In this document: piece after piece, positions 1 to 8,228 of the stretch | How the letters are laid out: every line of letters begins with the position of its first letter | Position numbering within the stretch: the stretch's first letter is position 1 | Notes under the pieces: model-generated | Seen by the model: only the letters and a program-made list of their open reading frames with translations | Told to the model about the DNA's origin: nothing | Databases searched by the model: none | Assembly (NCBI RefSeq): GCF_900176885.1 | Contig: NZ_LT839648.1 | Coordinates: 1,565,758 to 1,629,757 of the forward strand | DNA: 64,000 bases | Source: Oceanobacillus senegalensis | GTDB lineage: Bacteria; Bacillota; Bacilli; Bacillales; Amphibacillaceae | Reading direction: 5' to 3' | Translations under genes and position numbers: made by a program

Positions 1-518
1 CCCTCCGGATCTATCTGAAAAGCTCGCAACTTTTTTAAGTATTCTACCTCCAAACGAAGAAATTCGTATTCTCTTTCCAATTGTTCACGTGTCATTTCTT
101 TTTCATTTATTTGCTTCTTTTTTGTTTGTTTATTTTCTCTATTCTTAGATGTATTAGTCATAGATGGCAGTCCTTTCGTTTCAAAAACATCAACACCCCC
201 CTTAAGAAAGGCTTTCTTCCAGTCAGCTATAATAGTGGAATTTTTCATCCCGAAATGAAGGGCTGTTTCCGTCTCTGAATATCCTGTTCTCTCTATAAAT
301 CTTAATACATCTAGCTTAAATTGAACAGAGTAAGTATGTTTCTTCTTCACACTTTTTAAACCATCTTCACCAAATTCTTCATATACTCGTATCCATCTAC
401 CTACACTGGATTTTGATTTTATATTATGCTTCTTAGCTAAATCTCTAATTCCTAAATATCCATTTTGATAATCTTTAACTACTTTTATCTTTAAATCATC
501 ACTATATTTTTTGACCAT
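1..518 (-). CDS. IS3-family transposase OrfA (partial, C-terminus off the window)
   Basis: This is the DNA-binding half of an IS3-type transposase, normally joined to OrfB by programmed frameshifting. It starts at ATG 516-518 with the residues MVKKYSDDLKIKVVKDY and contains two helix-turn-helix modules, one around residues 5-50 with the SKSSVGRWIRVYEEFG stretch and one around 60-95 with TETALHFGMKNSTIIADW. The last visible part, EFLRLEVEYLKKLRAFQ, is the leucine-rich coiled region that usually ends IS150-type OrfA. About 172 codons are visible with no stop. The GGGGTG ribosome binding site upstream lies in a hairpin, so read-through transcripts may be translated poorly. Confidence 0.88.
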   Translation of the reverse strand, partial: MVKKYSDDLKIKVVKDYQNGYLGIRDLAKKHNIKSKSSVGRWIRVYEEFGEDGLKSVKKKHTYSVQFKLDVLRFIERTGYSETETALHFGMKNSTIIADWKKAFLKGGVDVFETKGLPSMTNTSKNRENKQTKKKQINEKEMTREQLEREYEFLRLEVEYLKKLRAFQIDPE

Positions 519-525
519 AATAGAA

Positions 526-572
526 CACCCCAAAAATTAGTTTTTTCACTCTAACTTTTGGGGTGCACTACA
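526..572 (-). repeat. Terminal inverted repeat with hairpin that covers the orfA ribosome binding site
   Basis: CACCCCAAAAATTAG (526-540) pairs with CTAACTTTTGGGGTG (551-565) at 14 of 15 positions around a 10-base loop. The hairpin includes both the terminal repeat and the GGGGTG that would serve orfA (start at 518). Transcripts entering from outside would fold and hide the site, a strategy known in several insertion sequences for damping transposase production. That this happens here is inference. Confidence 0.7.
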
Positions 573-580
573 GATATTAA

Positions 581-690
581 CTGGGGGTCAGGCACCACAG
601 TCATGAGGGATTTAGTTGACGTGGATTTCGGTGTCAGTCCCCCGCTTCTTTATACGTAATTTTTTTACTTCACCGGGGGATAGCCACCAT
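581..690. repeat. Dispersed hairpin repeat (GTCAGTCCCCC / GGGGGATAGCCACC family), one half-copy and one copy
   Basis: CTGGGGGTCAGGCACCA at 581-597 is a half copy. GGTGTCAGTCCCCCG (630-644) and CGGGGGATAGCCACCAT (674-690) form an imperfect hairpin. The same unit returns at 5220-5287, 28540-28590 and, more degenerate, at about 20350-20625 and 28741-28800. All copies are intergenic. Confidence 0.7.
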
Positions 691-697
691 ATCACGG

Positions 698-847
698 TCA
701 AGAATTATTATTAAACAAATAATTTATAACACTCTCAAACGCCGATACATCTTTCGTTATCAAAAAGGCAGGCATAAGAATTATAGTGAATATAACTGCT
801 AAATAAGAAACTACCCATTTTGCAAAGATATTTGAAACCGTTTTCAT
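698..847 (-). CDS. Small membrane peptide, 49 residues
   Basis: The frame runs from ATG 845-847 to TGA 698-700 and is preceded by an AGAGGCG ribosome binding site seven bases before the start. The peptide begins MKTVSNIFAKWVVSY and has one hydrophobic segment (about residues 11-31) followed by a polar tail. I do not recognise the family. The good ribosome binding site and the membrane profile argue for a real gene. It directly abuts the hairpin repeat, and no other gene shares an operon with it. Confidence 0.5.
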   Translation of the reverse strand: MKTVSNIFAKWVVSYLAVIFTIILMPAFLITKDVSAFESVINYLFNNNS

Positions 848-1434
848 TTATATCGCCTCTTTCTGACTTTTAATAATATTCTATTATATCTAACGAAGAA
901 AATCAAGTAATTGTGACATATTTGTGAACTTTTTTTATGTAACTTAATAGTTTTAGGAAATGCTTAAGTATAATATGGAACAATTGAATAGGAACTATAG
1001 AAGAGATTCCTTGACAAGTTATCATGGATTGACTAATGAATTTAGTCTATTCAACAACCATTCTATCTATCAGCCACCCTGTTCCCATCAAAGATGTATG
1101 TTTTAAATAGCTCAAGTACTAAACCTCGTTTGAAGATACCCTGAACAAACGAATGGTTCAAGCTCAGTTCCCAACTTTGCTTGGTTGCTTCTTTCAAATT
1201 CTTCTGTAAAACACAAAAAAATTCCTCCCCTTTTCGTTTCCGACTTTGGAGGAGGAAAGGATATACACTTTTGTTAGCCAGTTTTTTACAGCCTTTATTC
1301 TTCGACGATAGAATCAGCGTTCTTCACTGCCCTCAGCTGGTATTAACCGGGTTCAAAGGGGTCAAGAAATGAACCTTGTCTCAGCCAAGCGTATAATTTT
1401 TTTACAAATCTAACATATTATAACTATTAAATTG
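848..1434. other. Intergenic stretch, no recognisable gene
   Basis: About 590 bases without a supported gene. The minus strand between 1050 and 1380 has short open stretches with no ribosome binding site and no conserved look. It could be decayed coding DNA, but I cannot name a parent gene. Confidence 0.4.
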
Positions 1435-1878
1435 TTATTTTTCTGTTGCTATATTCCCCATTGCAATAGAAATTCTATTCCAACTATTAATTTGATTAAT
1501 GATCAGAACAAGGTCAACATATTGTTTCTCGTCATAATGTTCTCGCACTCGTTGGTAAAGCTCATCTGGAACACGTTTTGTCGGGATTAATGTCACATGC
1601 TCAGCTAACTCTAAAGCTACTTTTTCTGCTTCTGTATAGAATTCACACTCGCCCCAGGCACTAACACAGTAAATTCTTTGTTCGGTTTCCCCCATTTTTC
1701 GTGCATCACTTGTATGCATATTCAAACAAAATGCACACCCATTAATTTGAGAAACTCGAATTTTAATAAGCTCACGAAGTTTTCGTTCGATCGCTGTCCC
1801 TTTTGTGTACTTTTCCATCCCCATCATCATTTCCATTCCTTCAGGGGCAATTTCATAATAAGAAACCCTTTGACTCAT
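1435..1878 (-). CDS. Carboxymuconolactone decarboxylase / AhpD-like protein
   Basis: A 147-residue protein of the AhpD-like alkylhydroperoxidase group. The CxxCxxxH redox motif is visible (Cys48, Cys51, His55 in GCAFCLNMH), preceded by the usual helical segment ERKLRELIKIRVSQING. Members of this small all-helical family use the two cysteines to reduce peroxides or form disulfides in the cytoplasm. The physiological substrate cannot be read from sequence. The start ATG is supported by AAAGGAG about nine bases upstream. It stands alone, with decayed DNA on both sides. Confidence 0.88.
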   Translation of the reverse strand: MSQRVSYYEIAPEGMEMMMGMEKYTKGTAIERKLRELIKIRVSQINGCAFCLNMHTSDARKMGETEQRIYCVSAWGECEFYTEAEKVALELAEHVTLIPTKRVPDELYQRVREHYDEKQYVDLVLIINQINSWNRISIAMGNIATEK

Positions 1879-2028
1879 AAAGCAAGACTCCTTTAATTTG
1901 GTATATGACCATTATACCACTCAAGAACATATGTACCATTCCAGGTGTTGGGGACTGGTAGTCTAATGCATAATAGGTGCAAATTCATTTTCTGGAAATG
2001 CGCTCGTTAATAGATGATACTTTCATCT

Positions 2029-2489
2029 TCAAGATTTCATAGACATGACAAGTCGCATCGCTAGCCGTACAGGGGTCGCGGGGCTTTCCATTTGATTGAA
2101 ATCTCCTATAAAAAACTTGTCCTTTTCGGGATAGTAAAATGCAAAGGAACCTGTTGAACCAGAATGGCCAATTAATTCACCTTTTCCCATAAAAAGTATG
2201 CAAGCCCATTTAGTCGAATTCTCATAAATCCAGAACCGTAACGAATTGGAAGCATAGAAACCTTCAACCTGTTGTTTACTTTCAGTTTATGAAAAACAGT
2301 ATGATTAAATAATTTACAGCTTTGTGATGCTTGCAAGTAAGAACGGTGTATCTTTATTCTTACCCCCGTACCCAAAACTATATGAAACATCTCCATTAAA
2401 GTTTTCAACAAGAAGAACAGATTCATGTATTTGTTTTTCTTTGTAACGCTTCCGAAAATTTTTTGGACTTTTCTTTTTTGAATTTCCAT
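2029..2489 (-). pseudogene. Broken serine hydrolase of the beta-lactamase / penicillin-binding family
   Basis: Three frames are needed to read this gene. Near the 5' end one frame gives HESVLLVENFNGDVSYSFGY and then LLASITKL, whose S-x-x-K is the catalytic box of class C beta-lactamase-like hydrolases. A stop follows, and the next readable part is already near the C-terminus (MLPIRYGSGFMRI). After a further frameshift the sequence reads GELIGHSGSTGSFAFYYPEK, the HxGxTG equivalent of the KTG box, ending at the TGA in 2029-2031. At about 150 codons against roughly 330 for the family, most of the middle is deleted. It is surely non-functional. Confidence 0.75.
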
Positions 2490-2713
2490 ATGGATGCCCC
2501 CATGATATTTTAGTAAATAACGATTATGAATAATACCATTATTCCATTAAATGGCCCGTCCGTGGAAGACTGTAAATGCTAAACTAGGCTTAACACTTTT
2601 ATACAAATAAGCGAATATGATGTCATTCCATGTTAATACTTTTCTGCACTGAGAACGTGGGAACTAATATAGTATAGGAAGATTTTTTGTCATCATTTAA
2701 ATGTGTAACTAAC

Positions 2714-2750
2714 CTAAAAACCCCACTTGTATGAACAAGTAGGGTTTTAT
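2714..2750 (-). terminator. Rho-independent terminator
   Basis: ACCCCACTTGT (2720-2730) pairs with ACAAGTAGGGT (2735-2745) around a four-base loop, with T-rich tracts on both sides. It lies 54 bases past the stop of the small gene at 2804-2944 and can also work in the other direction. Confidence 0.65.
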
Positions 2751-2803
2751 TTGACTTCGACTTCTGATTCTAATGGAAATTCCGTTTTCAACACGTCCTT
2801 TTC

Positions 2804-2944
2804 TTAAATAGCCAACTTACTATACTCGTTAATTTGTTCTTCTGTTAATTGTTCTATAAAATGATAAAAGCTAACTGACTTCATTCCATATCTTTCACAA
2901 ATAGACAAGTAACCACGGTATGCTGCTACACACATATTTTCCAT
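2804..2944 (-). CDS. Small protein of 46 residues, unknown function
   Basis: The frame runs from ATG 2942-2944 to TAA 2804-2806, with an excellent AGGAGGG ribosome binding site six bases upstream and a terminator behind it, so it looks like a monocistronic small gene. The peptide (start MENMCVAAYRGYLSI, end EEQINEYSKLAI) is soluble, with two cysteines and a predicted helical C-terminal half. The pattern of a helix followed by an acidic tail resembles small sporulation regulators, but I do not recognise a family and assign no function. Confidence 0.55.
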   Translation of the reverse strand: MENMCVAAYRGYLSICERYGMKSVSFYHFIEQLTEEQINEYSKLAI

Positions 2945-3083
2945 TATTTCCCTCCTATTTGTTATATAACAGAGATTATTTTATATTTATAATATATAAC
3001 AGTACTATGTGTTTGTCAATAACTATTTTGAGGGAAAATTAAAATAACCTCTTTAGAATAAGTTCATCTGTTATAAAACACAA

Positions 3084-3128
3084 GGACGGTTCTAATGCTC
3101 CCACCCAAAAATAGAAGCAGAACCGTCC
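3084..3128. repeat. Short perfect inverted repeat (GGACGGTTCT / AGAACCGTCC)
   Basis: A 10-base perfect inverted repeat, 3084-3093 and 3119-3128, with a 25-base spacer. There is no run of T on either side, so it does not look like a terminator. It resembles the dispersed hairpin repeats seen elsewhere in the window but has a different core. Confidence 0.5.
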
Positions 3129-3191
3129 ACCATACTTCCAACAGCATGAATGGCCATAATATTTATGCTGCCTGAATATGATAAAACAACG

Positions 3192-3548
3192 TCAGCTTGA
3201 GTGAATGAAGAAGGGCAAGTAGAGGAATATTCCTAGTAAAATCATCGTAATAAGCAGTACAATACTTTTCCACCTTTTTCGCCTCCAGAACAATAGGGAA
3301 ACGATGATGCTTTGTACAAATATCATTGTTGCCCCAATGATGACCATCCAAAGTGAGCCGATAAATGTTCCTAACATATTGATAAGGATCCCAACAGGCA
3401 TCAAAGCAATCACAATGATAACAACTGGACTTCCTTTAATACGTTCTAAAATCTTTGTGCGTTCAGATTCAGAAAATTGGTCGTATTCAATAAGTGCAAA
3501 CCACCCAGTAAGGAGAACGATTGCACCTAGTACCGAAATCGAACCCAT
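3192..3548 (-). CDS. Small integral membrane protein, 118 residues
   Basis: I see an N-terminal hydrophobic segment (residues 3-20), a short polar stretch EYDQFSESERTKILERIKG, and three further membrane spans (about 41-63, 65-87 and 93-114), the last two separated by a basic WRRKRWK loop. AAAGGGGGT lies seven bases before the ATG. No family is recognised. The gene is transcribed in the same direction as neighbouring genes but is separated from the upstream amidase by a terminator, so it probably has its own promoter. Confidence 0.65.
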   Translation of the reverse strand: MGSISVLGAIVLLTGWFALIEYDQFSESERTKILERIKGSPVVIIVIALMPVGILINMLGTFIGSLWMVIIGATMIFVQSIIVSLLFWRRKRWKSIVLLITMILLGIFLYLPFFIHSS

Positions 3549-3647
3549 GTGAAAACCCCCTTTATTATCATACTAACCAATTTCCTATCCAATTGAAACA
3601 TCATGGAGAACTGCAGATTTTGGGATTAGCCCCCAACCCGCCGCAAA

Positions 3648-3683
3648 CAAAAAACACCCGTCAGGATAAACGCAACGGATGTT
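3648..3683 (-). terminator. Rho-independent terminator of the amidase gene
   Basis: Read on the minus strand, AACATCCGT and ACGGGTGTT form a stem followed by TTTTTTG, 14 bases after the amidase stop codon. Confidence 0.7.
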
Positions 3684-3696
3684 ATTTAACGAAGCA

Positions 3697-5103
3697 TTAT
3701 AAATTAGGTCGCTTGCCACCAAGTGGATTCAATTTTTCAATCGCATAACCGGTATTCAGTACACGTCCATCCGCAAATGCTGGTCCCGTAATTTGGATTC
3801 CTACTGGCATCTTTCCATTCCATCCACAAAGAACGGATAGGGTCGGTGTACCAGTCATATTTAATGGGTTTGTCAAGCGAATAAAGTTCGGTAGTAATGG
3901 CACCTGCTCACCGTTCAAATCAACCATTTCATCCCCGATTTTATTCGGCATAACTGGTAATGTCGGTGAAATTAGCACGTCTACTTTTTTGAATATGTCA
4001 TTGAATTCTTCTGTCAACTGTTCTTTTACTCTAGCAGCATCTGCATATTGCTTGGAAGATGGGAAAAATCCAGAAACTAGGGAATCACGTATATCTTTCC
4101 CAAAGTCTTCGGGTCTTTCAATAATACTATTATAATGAACAGCAGAAGCTTCGGAAACAGAGAACGTAAATCCTGCCCAGTCAGCATCTTTCATCGTAGG
4201 TATTTTAACCGTTTCTACCTCTGCACCCAGATCAACAAGTACTTGGATGGTATCACGAACAGACTTTTCAATATTGGAATCGATGTTGTTGAAGAAGTAC
4301 TCTTCATTAACACCAATTACTAAGTCTTTCACATCTCCCGTAATTTGATTGAGATAGTTTTCAGGCTTCCGTTCAACAGAGCCAGCATTTTTTTCATCGT
4401 GACCAGCGATGATTTCGAGTAATCCAGCTGCATCTTTCACCGTTTTTGTCATTGGGCCAACATGATCCTGAGTCCATGATAATGGGAACACTCCATGGGT
4501 GCTAACTAACCCACGAGTAGGTTTTAATCCAACAATTCCACAAGCAGCCGCTGGAATACGGATAGAACCGGCTGTATCTGTTCCAATAGATGCAGCACTT
4601 GCACCAACTGTAACAGCTGCGCCTGACCCACCACTAGAACCACCTGGTGTCTTCTCCAAATCCCATGGGTTACGGACTGGACCGTAATACGGGTTATTGC
4701 TTGTAATACTCAGCGCATATTCATGTAAATTCAATTTCCCTGTAAAAATAACTCCAGCATCCCGAAGTTTTTGTACCACCGTAGCATCATAAGAAGGGAC
4801 ATAGTCTTTATGTATTTTTGAGCCCATCGTTGTTAATTTATCTTTAAAGAAAATATTGTCTTTCATTCCCATTGGGATTCCGTGATACATTCCACGATAG
4901 TTACCATTTCCGATTTCTACTTCTGCCTTCTTTGCAGATGCAATTGCCTCATTGCGATAAATGGATATGTACGCATTCGTTTTTTCCTGCGTTTCTTCCG
5001 CACAATCAAGTACCGCTTCTGTCAATTCAACAGGAGAAATCTCTTTGCTTTTAAGAAGTGGTGCTAATTCCTCAACTGATTTTGATACAAGCTCGTTTGC
5101 CAA
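3697..5103 (-). CDS. Amidase-signature hydrolase (GatA-like amidase)
   Basis: A 468-residue amidase-signature enzyme that hydrolyses a carboxylic amide bond. The Ser-cisSer-Lys triad is present: Lys81 in GMPMGMKD-type context, Ser156 in GGSSGGS and Ser180 in GTDTAGSIRIPA. It resembles GatA of the tRNA amidotransferase, but no gatB or gatC is adjacent, so a free-standing amidase is more likely; the substrate is unknown. The start is TTG 5101-5103, chosen because GGAGGAG lies five bases before it. It sits just downstream of the cyclohexanecarboxylate-type cluster on the same strand, yet a repeat and an IS relic separate them. Confidence 0.85.
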   Translation of the reverse strand: MANELVSKSVEELAPLLKSKEISPVELTEAVLDCAEETQEKTNAYISIYRNEAIASAKKAEVEIGNGNYRGMYHGIPMGMKDNIFFKDKLTTMGSKIHKDYVPSYDATVVQKLRDAGVIFTGKLNLHEYALSITSNNPYYGPVRNPWDLEKTPGGSSGGSGAAVTVGASAASIGTDTAGSIRIPAAACGIVGLKPTRGLVSTHGVFPLSWTQDHVGPMTKTVKDAAGLLEIIAGHDEKNAGSVERKPENYLNQITGDVKDLVIGVNEEYFFNNIDSNIEKSVRDTIQVLVDLGAEVETVKIPTMKDADWAGFTFSVSEASAVHYNSIIERPEDFGKDIRDSLVSGFFPSSKQYADAARVKEQLTEEFNDIFKKVDVLISPTLPVMPNKIGDEMVDLNGEQVPLLPNFIRLTNPLNMTGTPTLSVLCGWNGKMPVGIQITGPAFADGRVLNTGYAIEKLNPLGGKRPNL

Positions 5104-5219
5104 TTTCTCTCCTCCACCTTCTCTCGTTGTAATTTTCTGTACACTTTCATTGTAAGATGGAGAATTCTAGTAATCAAGAAATACAATTTTTATAGAAAGG
5201 TATAAAGTTAATTGATTGA

Positions 5220-5287
5220 GAATGGTGTCAGTCCCCCACTTCTCTAAAGCATTAATGCTTTACTACACTGGGGGATAGGCACCATTC
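5220..5287. repeat. Dispersed hairpin repeat, best-preserved copy
   Basis: GAATGGTGTCAGTCCCCCA (5220-5238) faces TGGGGGATAGGCACCATTC (5269-5287) as a nearly perfect inverted repeat. Between them sits an 18-base exact palindrome, TAAAGCATTAATGCTTTA (5245-5262). No open frame is present. It is non-coding and probably mobilised by an outside enzyme, but no such gene is visible here. Confidence 0.75.
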
Positions 5288-5460
5288 CTATAGGCTCTTC
5301 AAAGCCGATATTTCTTCTATCAATTCCGCGCCAACATTTGTTTCTAGTACTAGTTTCCTTTCTACCTCTTCGTTTACCACTTGCGTTAATTATGATTTTA
5401 CATTTTGTAGACTACTTTTATTTATTAGGAAATACCAATGACCGAAAAAATATCTTATTT
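5288..5460 (-). pseudogene. Remnant of an IS256-type transposase C-terminus
   Basis: The minus strand between about 5290 and 5375 encodes VERKLV-ETN-AELIEEISALKSL with interruptions. Almost the same text is found at 17383-17460, where it follows a recognisable IS256-type transposase core. The relic is cut off at the stop of the thiolase gene. It is dead DNA that marks an old insertion at the 3' end of the catabolic cluster. Confidence 0.5.
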
Positions 5461-6658
5461 TTATCCTTCATATTTCCTCACTACTGTAGCGATTCCTTGG
5501 CCAACACCAATACACATAGTTGCTAGACCATACTCCACTTTTCTTCTTTTCATTTCATACAATAAAGTAGTTAGAATTCTGGCCCCACTTGCACCTAATG
5601 GATGCCCATAAGCAATCGATCCACCATTGACATTTACTTTATCTATGTCGATTGATAACTCATTAATACAAGCTAGAGACTGCGCGGCAAAGGCCTCATT
5701 TAATTCAACCAGCCCAATATTATCTATGGATATATTTGCTCTTTTAATAGCTTTCTTTGTTGCTGGTACAGGCCCAATTCCCATGATGGCTGGATCTACT
5801 CCTGCCACAGCAAATGATTCAATATAAGCCATTGGGGATAGCCCCAATTCTTTTGCTTTATTTCCCGTCATTAATAATAAAGCACTAGCTCCATCATTAA
5901 TTCCTGAAGCGTTCCCTGCTGTTACGGTTCCACCTTCATAAACCGTTTTCAAGGTCTGTAATTTTTTTAATGAAGTGTTAGGGCGTGGATGTTCATCCTG
6001 TTTTACTAAGCTTGTTTTTCCCTTGATTTTTATTTTAACCGGAACCATTTCTTCTTGCATGCTTCCAGTTTCTATTGCTATATTCGCCTTTTGTTGACTC
6101 TTATAAGCGAACTCATCTTTACTTTCCCTGGATATGTCATACTTCTTCGCTACATTATCTGCAGTTTCAATCATGGAATATGGATAATGCTTATCTGCTA
6201 ATCTCTTATTCACAAATCTCCACCCAATAGTTGTATCATATGTTTCGATGGATCTCTGGAAAGATTTTGTTTGTTTTGCCGTGACGAAAGGAGCTCTTGT
6301 CATACTTTCTGTTCCACCGGCAATGAATATATCTCCTTCCCCACACATGATTGCTTTTGCCGCTTGATTCACTGCTTCAAGACTTGAACCACACAAGCGA
6401 TTTACCGTAACTCCACCGACTGACAGTGGTAAATCTGCTATTAGGGATGCCATTCTAGCAACCATTCCTGTTATCTTCCCCACTCTGATTAGCGCACCCT
6501 ATATAGACATCTTCGAGTTCTTCCACTGGAAAATCATTTCGCTTAACAATCGCCAGTATAACAATAGCTGCAAGGTCATCAGGGCGTACGTCTTTTAAAG
6601 CACCTCGATATTTACCTATCGGTGTTCGAATTGCATCAACTATTACCACCTTATCCAT
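5461..6658 (-). pseudogene. Acetyl-CoA acyltransferase (thiolase), interrupted by a single-base frameshift
   Basis: Together the two frames give a complete thiolase of about 396 residues, which would cleave a 3-ketoacyl-CoA with CoA in beta-oxidation. Frame one starts at 6658 (MDKVVIVDAIRTPIGKYRGA) and ends GCANQSGEDNRN then GC-stop. Frame two carries on with VARMASL, the active-site cysteine in NRLCGSSLEA, the histidine in GHPLGASGAR and the second cysteine in CIGVGQG. The frames differ by one extra G in the GG at 6462-6463. This is either a recent inactivating mutation or a sequencing error. It is the last gene of the cluster and closes the pathway to pimeloyl-CoA degradation. Confidence 0.85.
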
Positions 6659-6680
6659 TATCTTCCTCCATTCATCTCTT

Positions 6681-7424
6681 TTATCCGATCATGCTATGTC
6701 CCCCATTCACACTTAGAACCTGACCAGTAATCCAATTAGCCTCATCAGATAACATAAACAATACTGCACCAACTACATCACTTGTGGTGCCCAACCGTCT
6801 TGAAGGATATTGTTTGACTATTTTATTTACAATTGACTCATCGAACTCGCCCTGGTCAATCAGTCCAAGCGAAATAGTGTTACACTGGACATTGCTTCTT
6901 CCGACTTCTTTGGCTAAAGACTTCAGAAAACTTATTGCCCCATTTCTAGCTGCTGCAGACACAATTAAGTTCCTATCACCAGTTCTAGCGGAATCTCCAA
7001 CTATATTAATAAACTTTCCATGATTATCTTTCATAGAAGGTACGAATTCATAAACCAGATTTAATACACCATAAAAACACACATCTACTTCTCTCTTCCA
7101 CTCCTCCGGTTCATATTCGAAAAATCCTTTCATCTGAGCCCAGCCAGCATTGTTGACGATCATATCAATGTGACCAAAGTCCCCACCGAGCTTCTCCTTC
7201 ATTGACTTCACTTCATCATAATTGGCTAAATCCCCTTGAACAGATGTAGCATGAACTCCTAGCCTTTCTATCTCTTTAACTAATTGGATTGCTTCTTGCT
7301 CTGATTCACGATAATGTAACGCAACATTAGCTCCGTTTTCAGCTATAGCAAGCGAAAGCTCGCGCCCAACCCCTTTTGCTGCTCCGGTAATGAGCACATT
7401 CTTATTTTTTAAATTTATTTTCAT
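6681..7424 (-). CDS. Short-chain dehydrogenase/reductase-like protein lacking the YxxxK pair
   Basis: A 247-residue SDR fold protein. The nucleotide-binding motif GAAKGVGRE and NNAG are intact. At the catalytic position, where the neighbouring SDR at 10270-11016 has YSAAK, this protein has SAAAR, so both the Tyr and the Lys are replaced (Ser and Arg). It ends with the usual tail GQVLSVNGGHSMIG. In family terms it should bind NAD(P) but may not act as a standard alcohol dehydrogenase. It is in the middle of a collinear run (24 bases after the hydratase, 22 before the thiolase), so a role in the same pathway is likely. The spacing and ribosome binding site support the start. Confidence 0.8.
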   Translation of the reverse strand: MKINLKNKNVLITGAAKGVGRELSLAIAENGANVALHYRESEQEAIQLVKEIERLGVHATSVQGDLANYDEVKSMKEKLGGDFGHIDMIVNNAGWAQMKGFFEYEPEEWKREVDVCFYGVLNLVYEFVPSMKDNHGKFINIVGDSARTGDRNLIVSAAARNGAISFLKSLAKEVGRSNVQCNTISLGLIDQGEFDESIVNKIVKQYPSRRLGTTSDVVGAVLFMLSDEANWITGQVLSVNGGHSMIG

Positions 7425-7448
7425 TACCGCATGCCCCCTTTAAGATTT

Positions 7449-8228
7449 TTATTTTCCTGCAAAAGCAGCTGTTCGTTTTTCTAAGAATGCCTCTGTACCT
7501 TCCACCTTATCTTCTGTTCCGTATAAGACTGCCTGCGCTAATGTCTCAATCAACAAGCCCGTGTCTGTATCTAAGTCATTTCCCTTCTGCACTGCAATTT
7601 TTGCCATTTGTATGGCCAATGGTCCTTTTTGGGTAATCCGTCTAGCCTTATCCTTAGCTGCATCCAAGAGATCCTCTTGCCTTACAACTTTCGATACTAG
7701 TCCCAATTCTTTCGCTTCATCTGCCAGTAAAAATTCACCGGTTAAAATCATATCCAAAGCAACACCCTTACCTATGATTCTGGAAAGGCGTTGTGTACCT
7801 CCTGCACCTGGAATGACTCCAAGATTAAGCTCGGGTAATCCTAACTTGACATTTTCTGAGGCAATACGAATATCACAAGCTAACGCTAATTCTAAACCTC
7901 CACCTAAGGCATATCCATTGATTGCGGCAATCGTTGCCTTTTTACTACTTTCAATACGTTGATATAATTCAGTCATACTGCCAGAGACAAAAGCATCCAT
8001 TGGTTTTCTTTTCGTCAGTTGATTAATATCCGCACCAGCTGCAAATGCTTTTTCACCTGAACCAGTGAAAATGATGACCCTAATTTGTTCGTTCTGTTCT
8101 AATATTTCCATAGCAGATAGTAAGTCCTTAACTGTCTCCCCATTAATGGCATTACGCACCGAAGGACGATTGATTACAACCGTAGCAATACTCTCTTCTT
8201 GGATTAAAAGAATATTTTTAAAGTCCAA
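7449..8228 (-). CDS. Enoyl-CoA hydratase / BadK-like cyclohex-1-enecarboxyl-CoA hydratase
   Basis: A 259-residue crotonase. The oxyanion-hole and catalytic regions are complete: AFAAGADI, GYALGGGLELALACDIRIA and the two glutamates in LELALACD and LPELNLGVIPGAGG. The start is taken as TTG 8226-8228 because AAGGAGGAG lies just upstream and gives the standard family length. An upstream ATG would add 50 unrelated residues inside the dehydrogenase gene. It overlaps the end of that gene by 11 bases, so translation is probably coupled. Family members hydrate a 2-enoyl-CoA; in this setting the BadK step (adding water to cyclohexenecarboxyl-CoA) is the most attractive role, but a general beta-oxidation role cannot be excluded. 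Confidence 0.85.
   Translation of the reverse strand: MDFKNILLIQEESIATVVINRPSVRNAINGETVKDLLSAMEILEQNEQIRVIIFTGSGEKAFAAGADINQLTKRKPMDAFVSGSMTELYQRIESSKKATIAAINGYALGGGLELALACDIRIASENVKLGLPELNLGVIPGAGGTQRLSRIIGKGVALDMILTGEFLLADEAKELGLVSKVVRQEDLLDAAKDKARRITQKGPLAIQMAKIAVQKGNDLDTDTGLLIETLAQAVLYGTEDKVEGTEAFLEKRTAAFAGK

Larger units (their letters stand above)
1..572 (-). mobile_element. IS3-family (IS150-like) insertion sequence, one end
   Basis: The outer end of the element lies at about 572. Read on the minus strand it begins TGTAGTGCACCCCAAAAG, the form of terminal inverted repeat typical of the IS150 group, followed at once by an OrfA transposase gene that leaves the window on the left. The rest of the element (OrfB with the DDE domain and the other terminal repeat) is not visible. 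The bases just outside it (581-600) are one half of a dispersed hairpin repeat, so the element may have landed in such a repeat. No target-site duplication can be judged with one end only. Confidence 0.85.

Noticed and set aside
1181-1372. 63-residue plus-strand frame
   Set aside because: No ribosome binding site and composition not typical of the genes here.
2172-2489. 105-residue frame as an intact small protein
   Set aside because: Its text in other frames is that of a serine hydrolase with SITKL and HSGSTG boxes, so this is part of a pseudogene.
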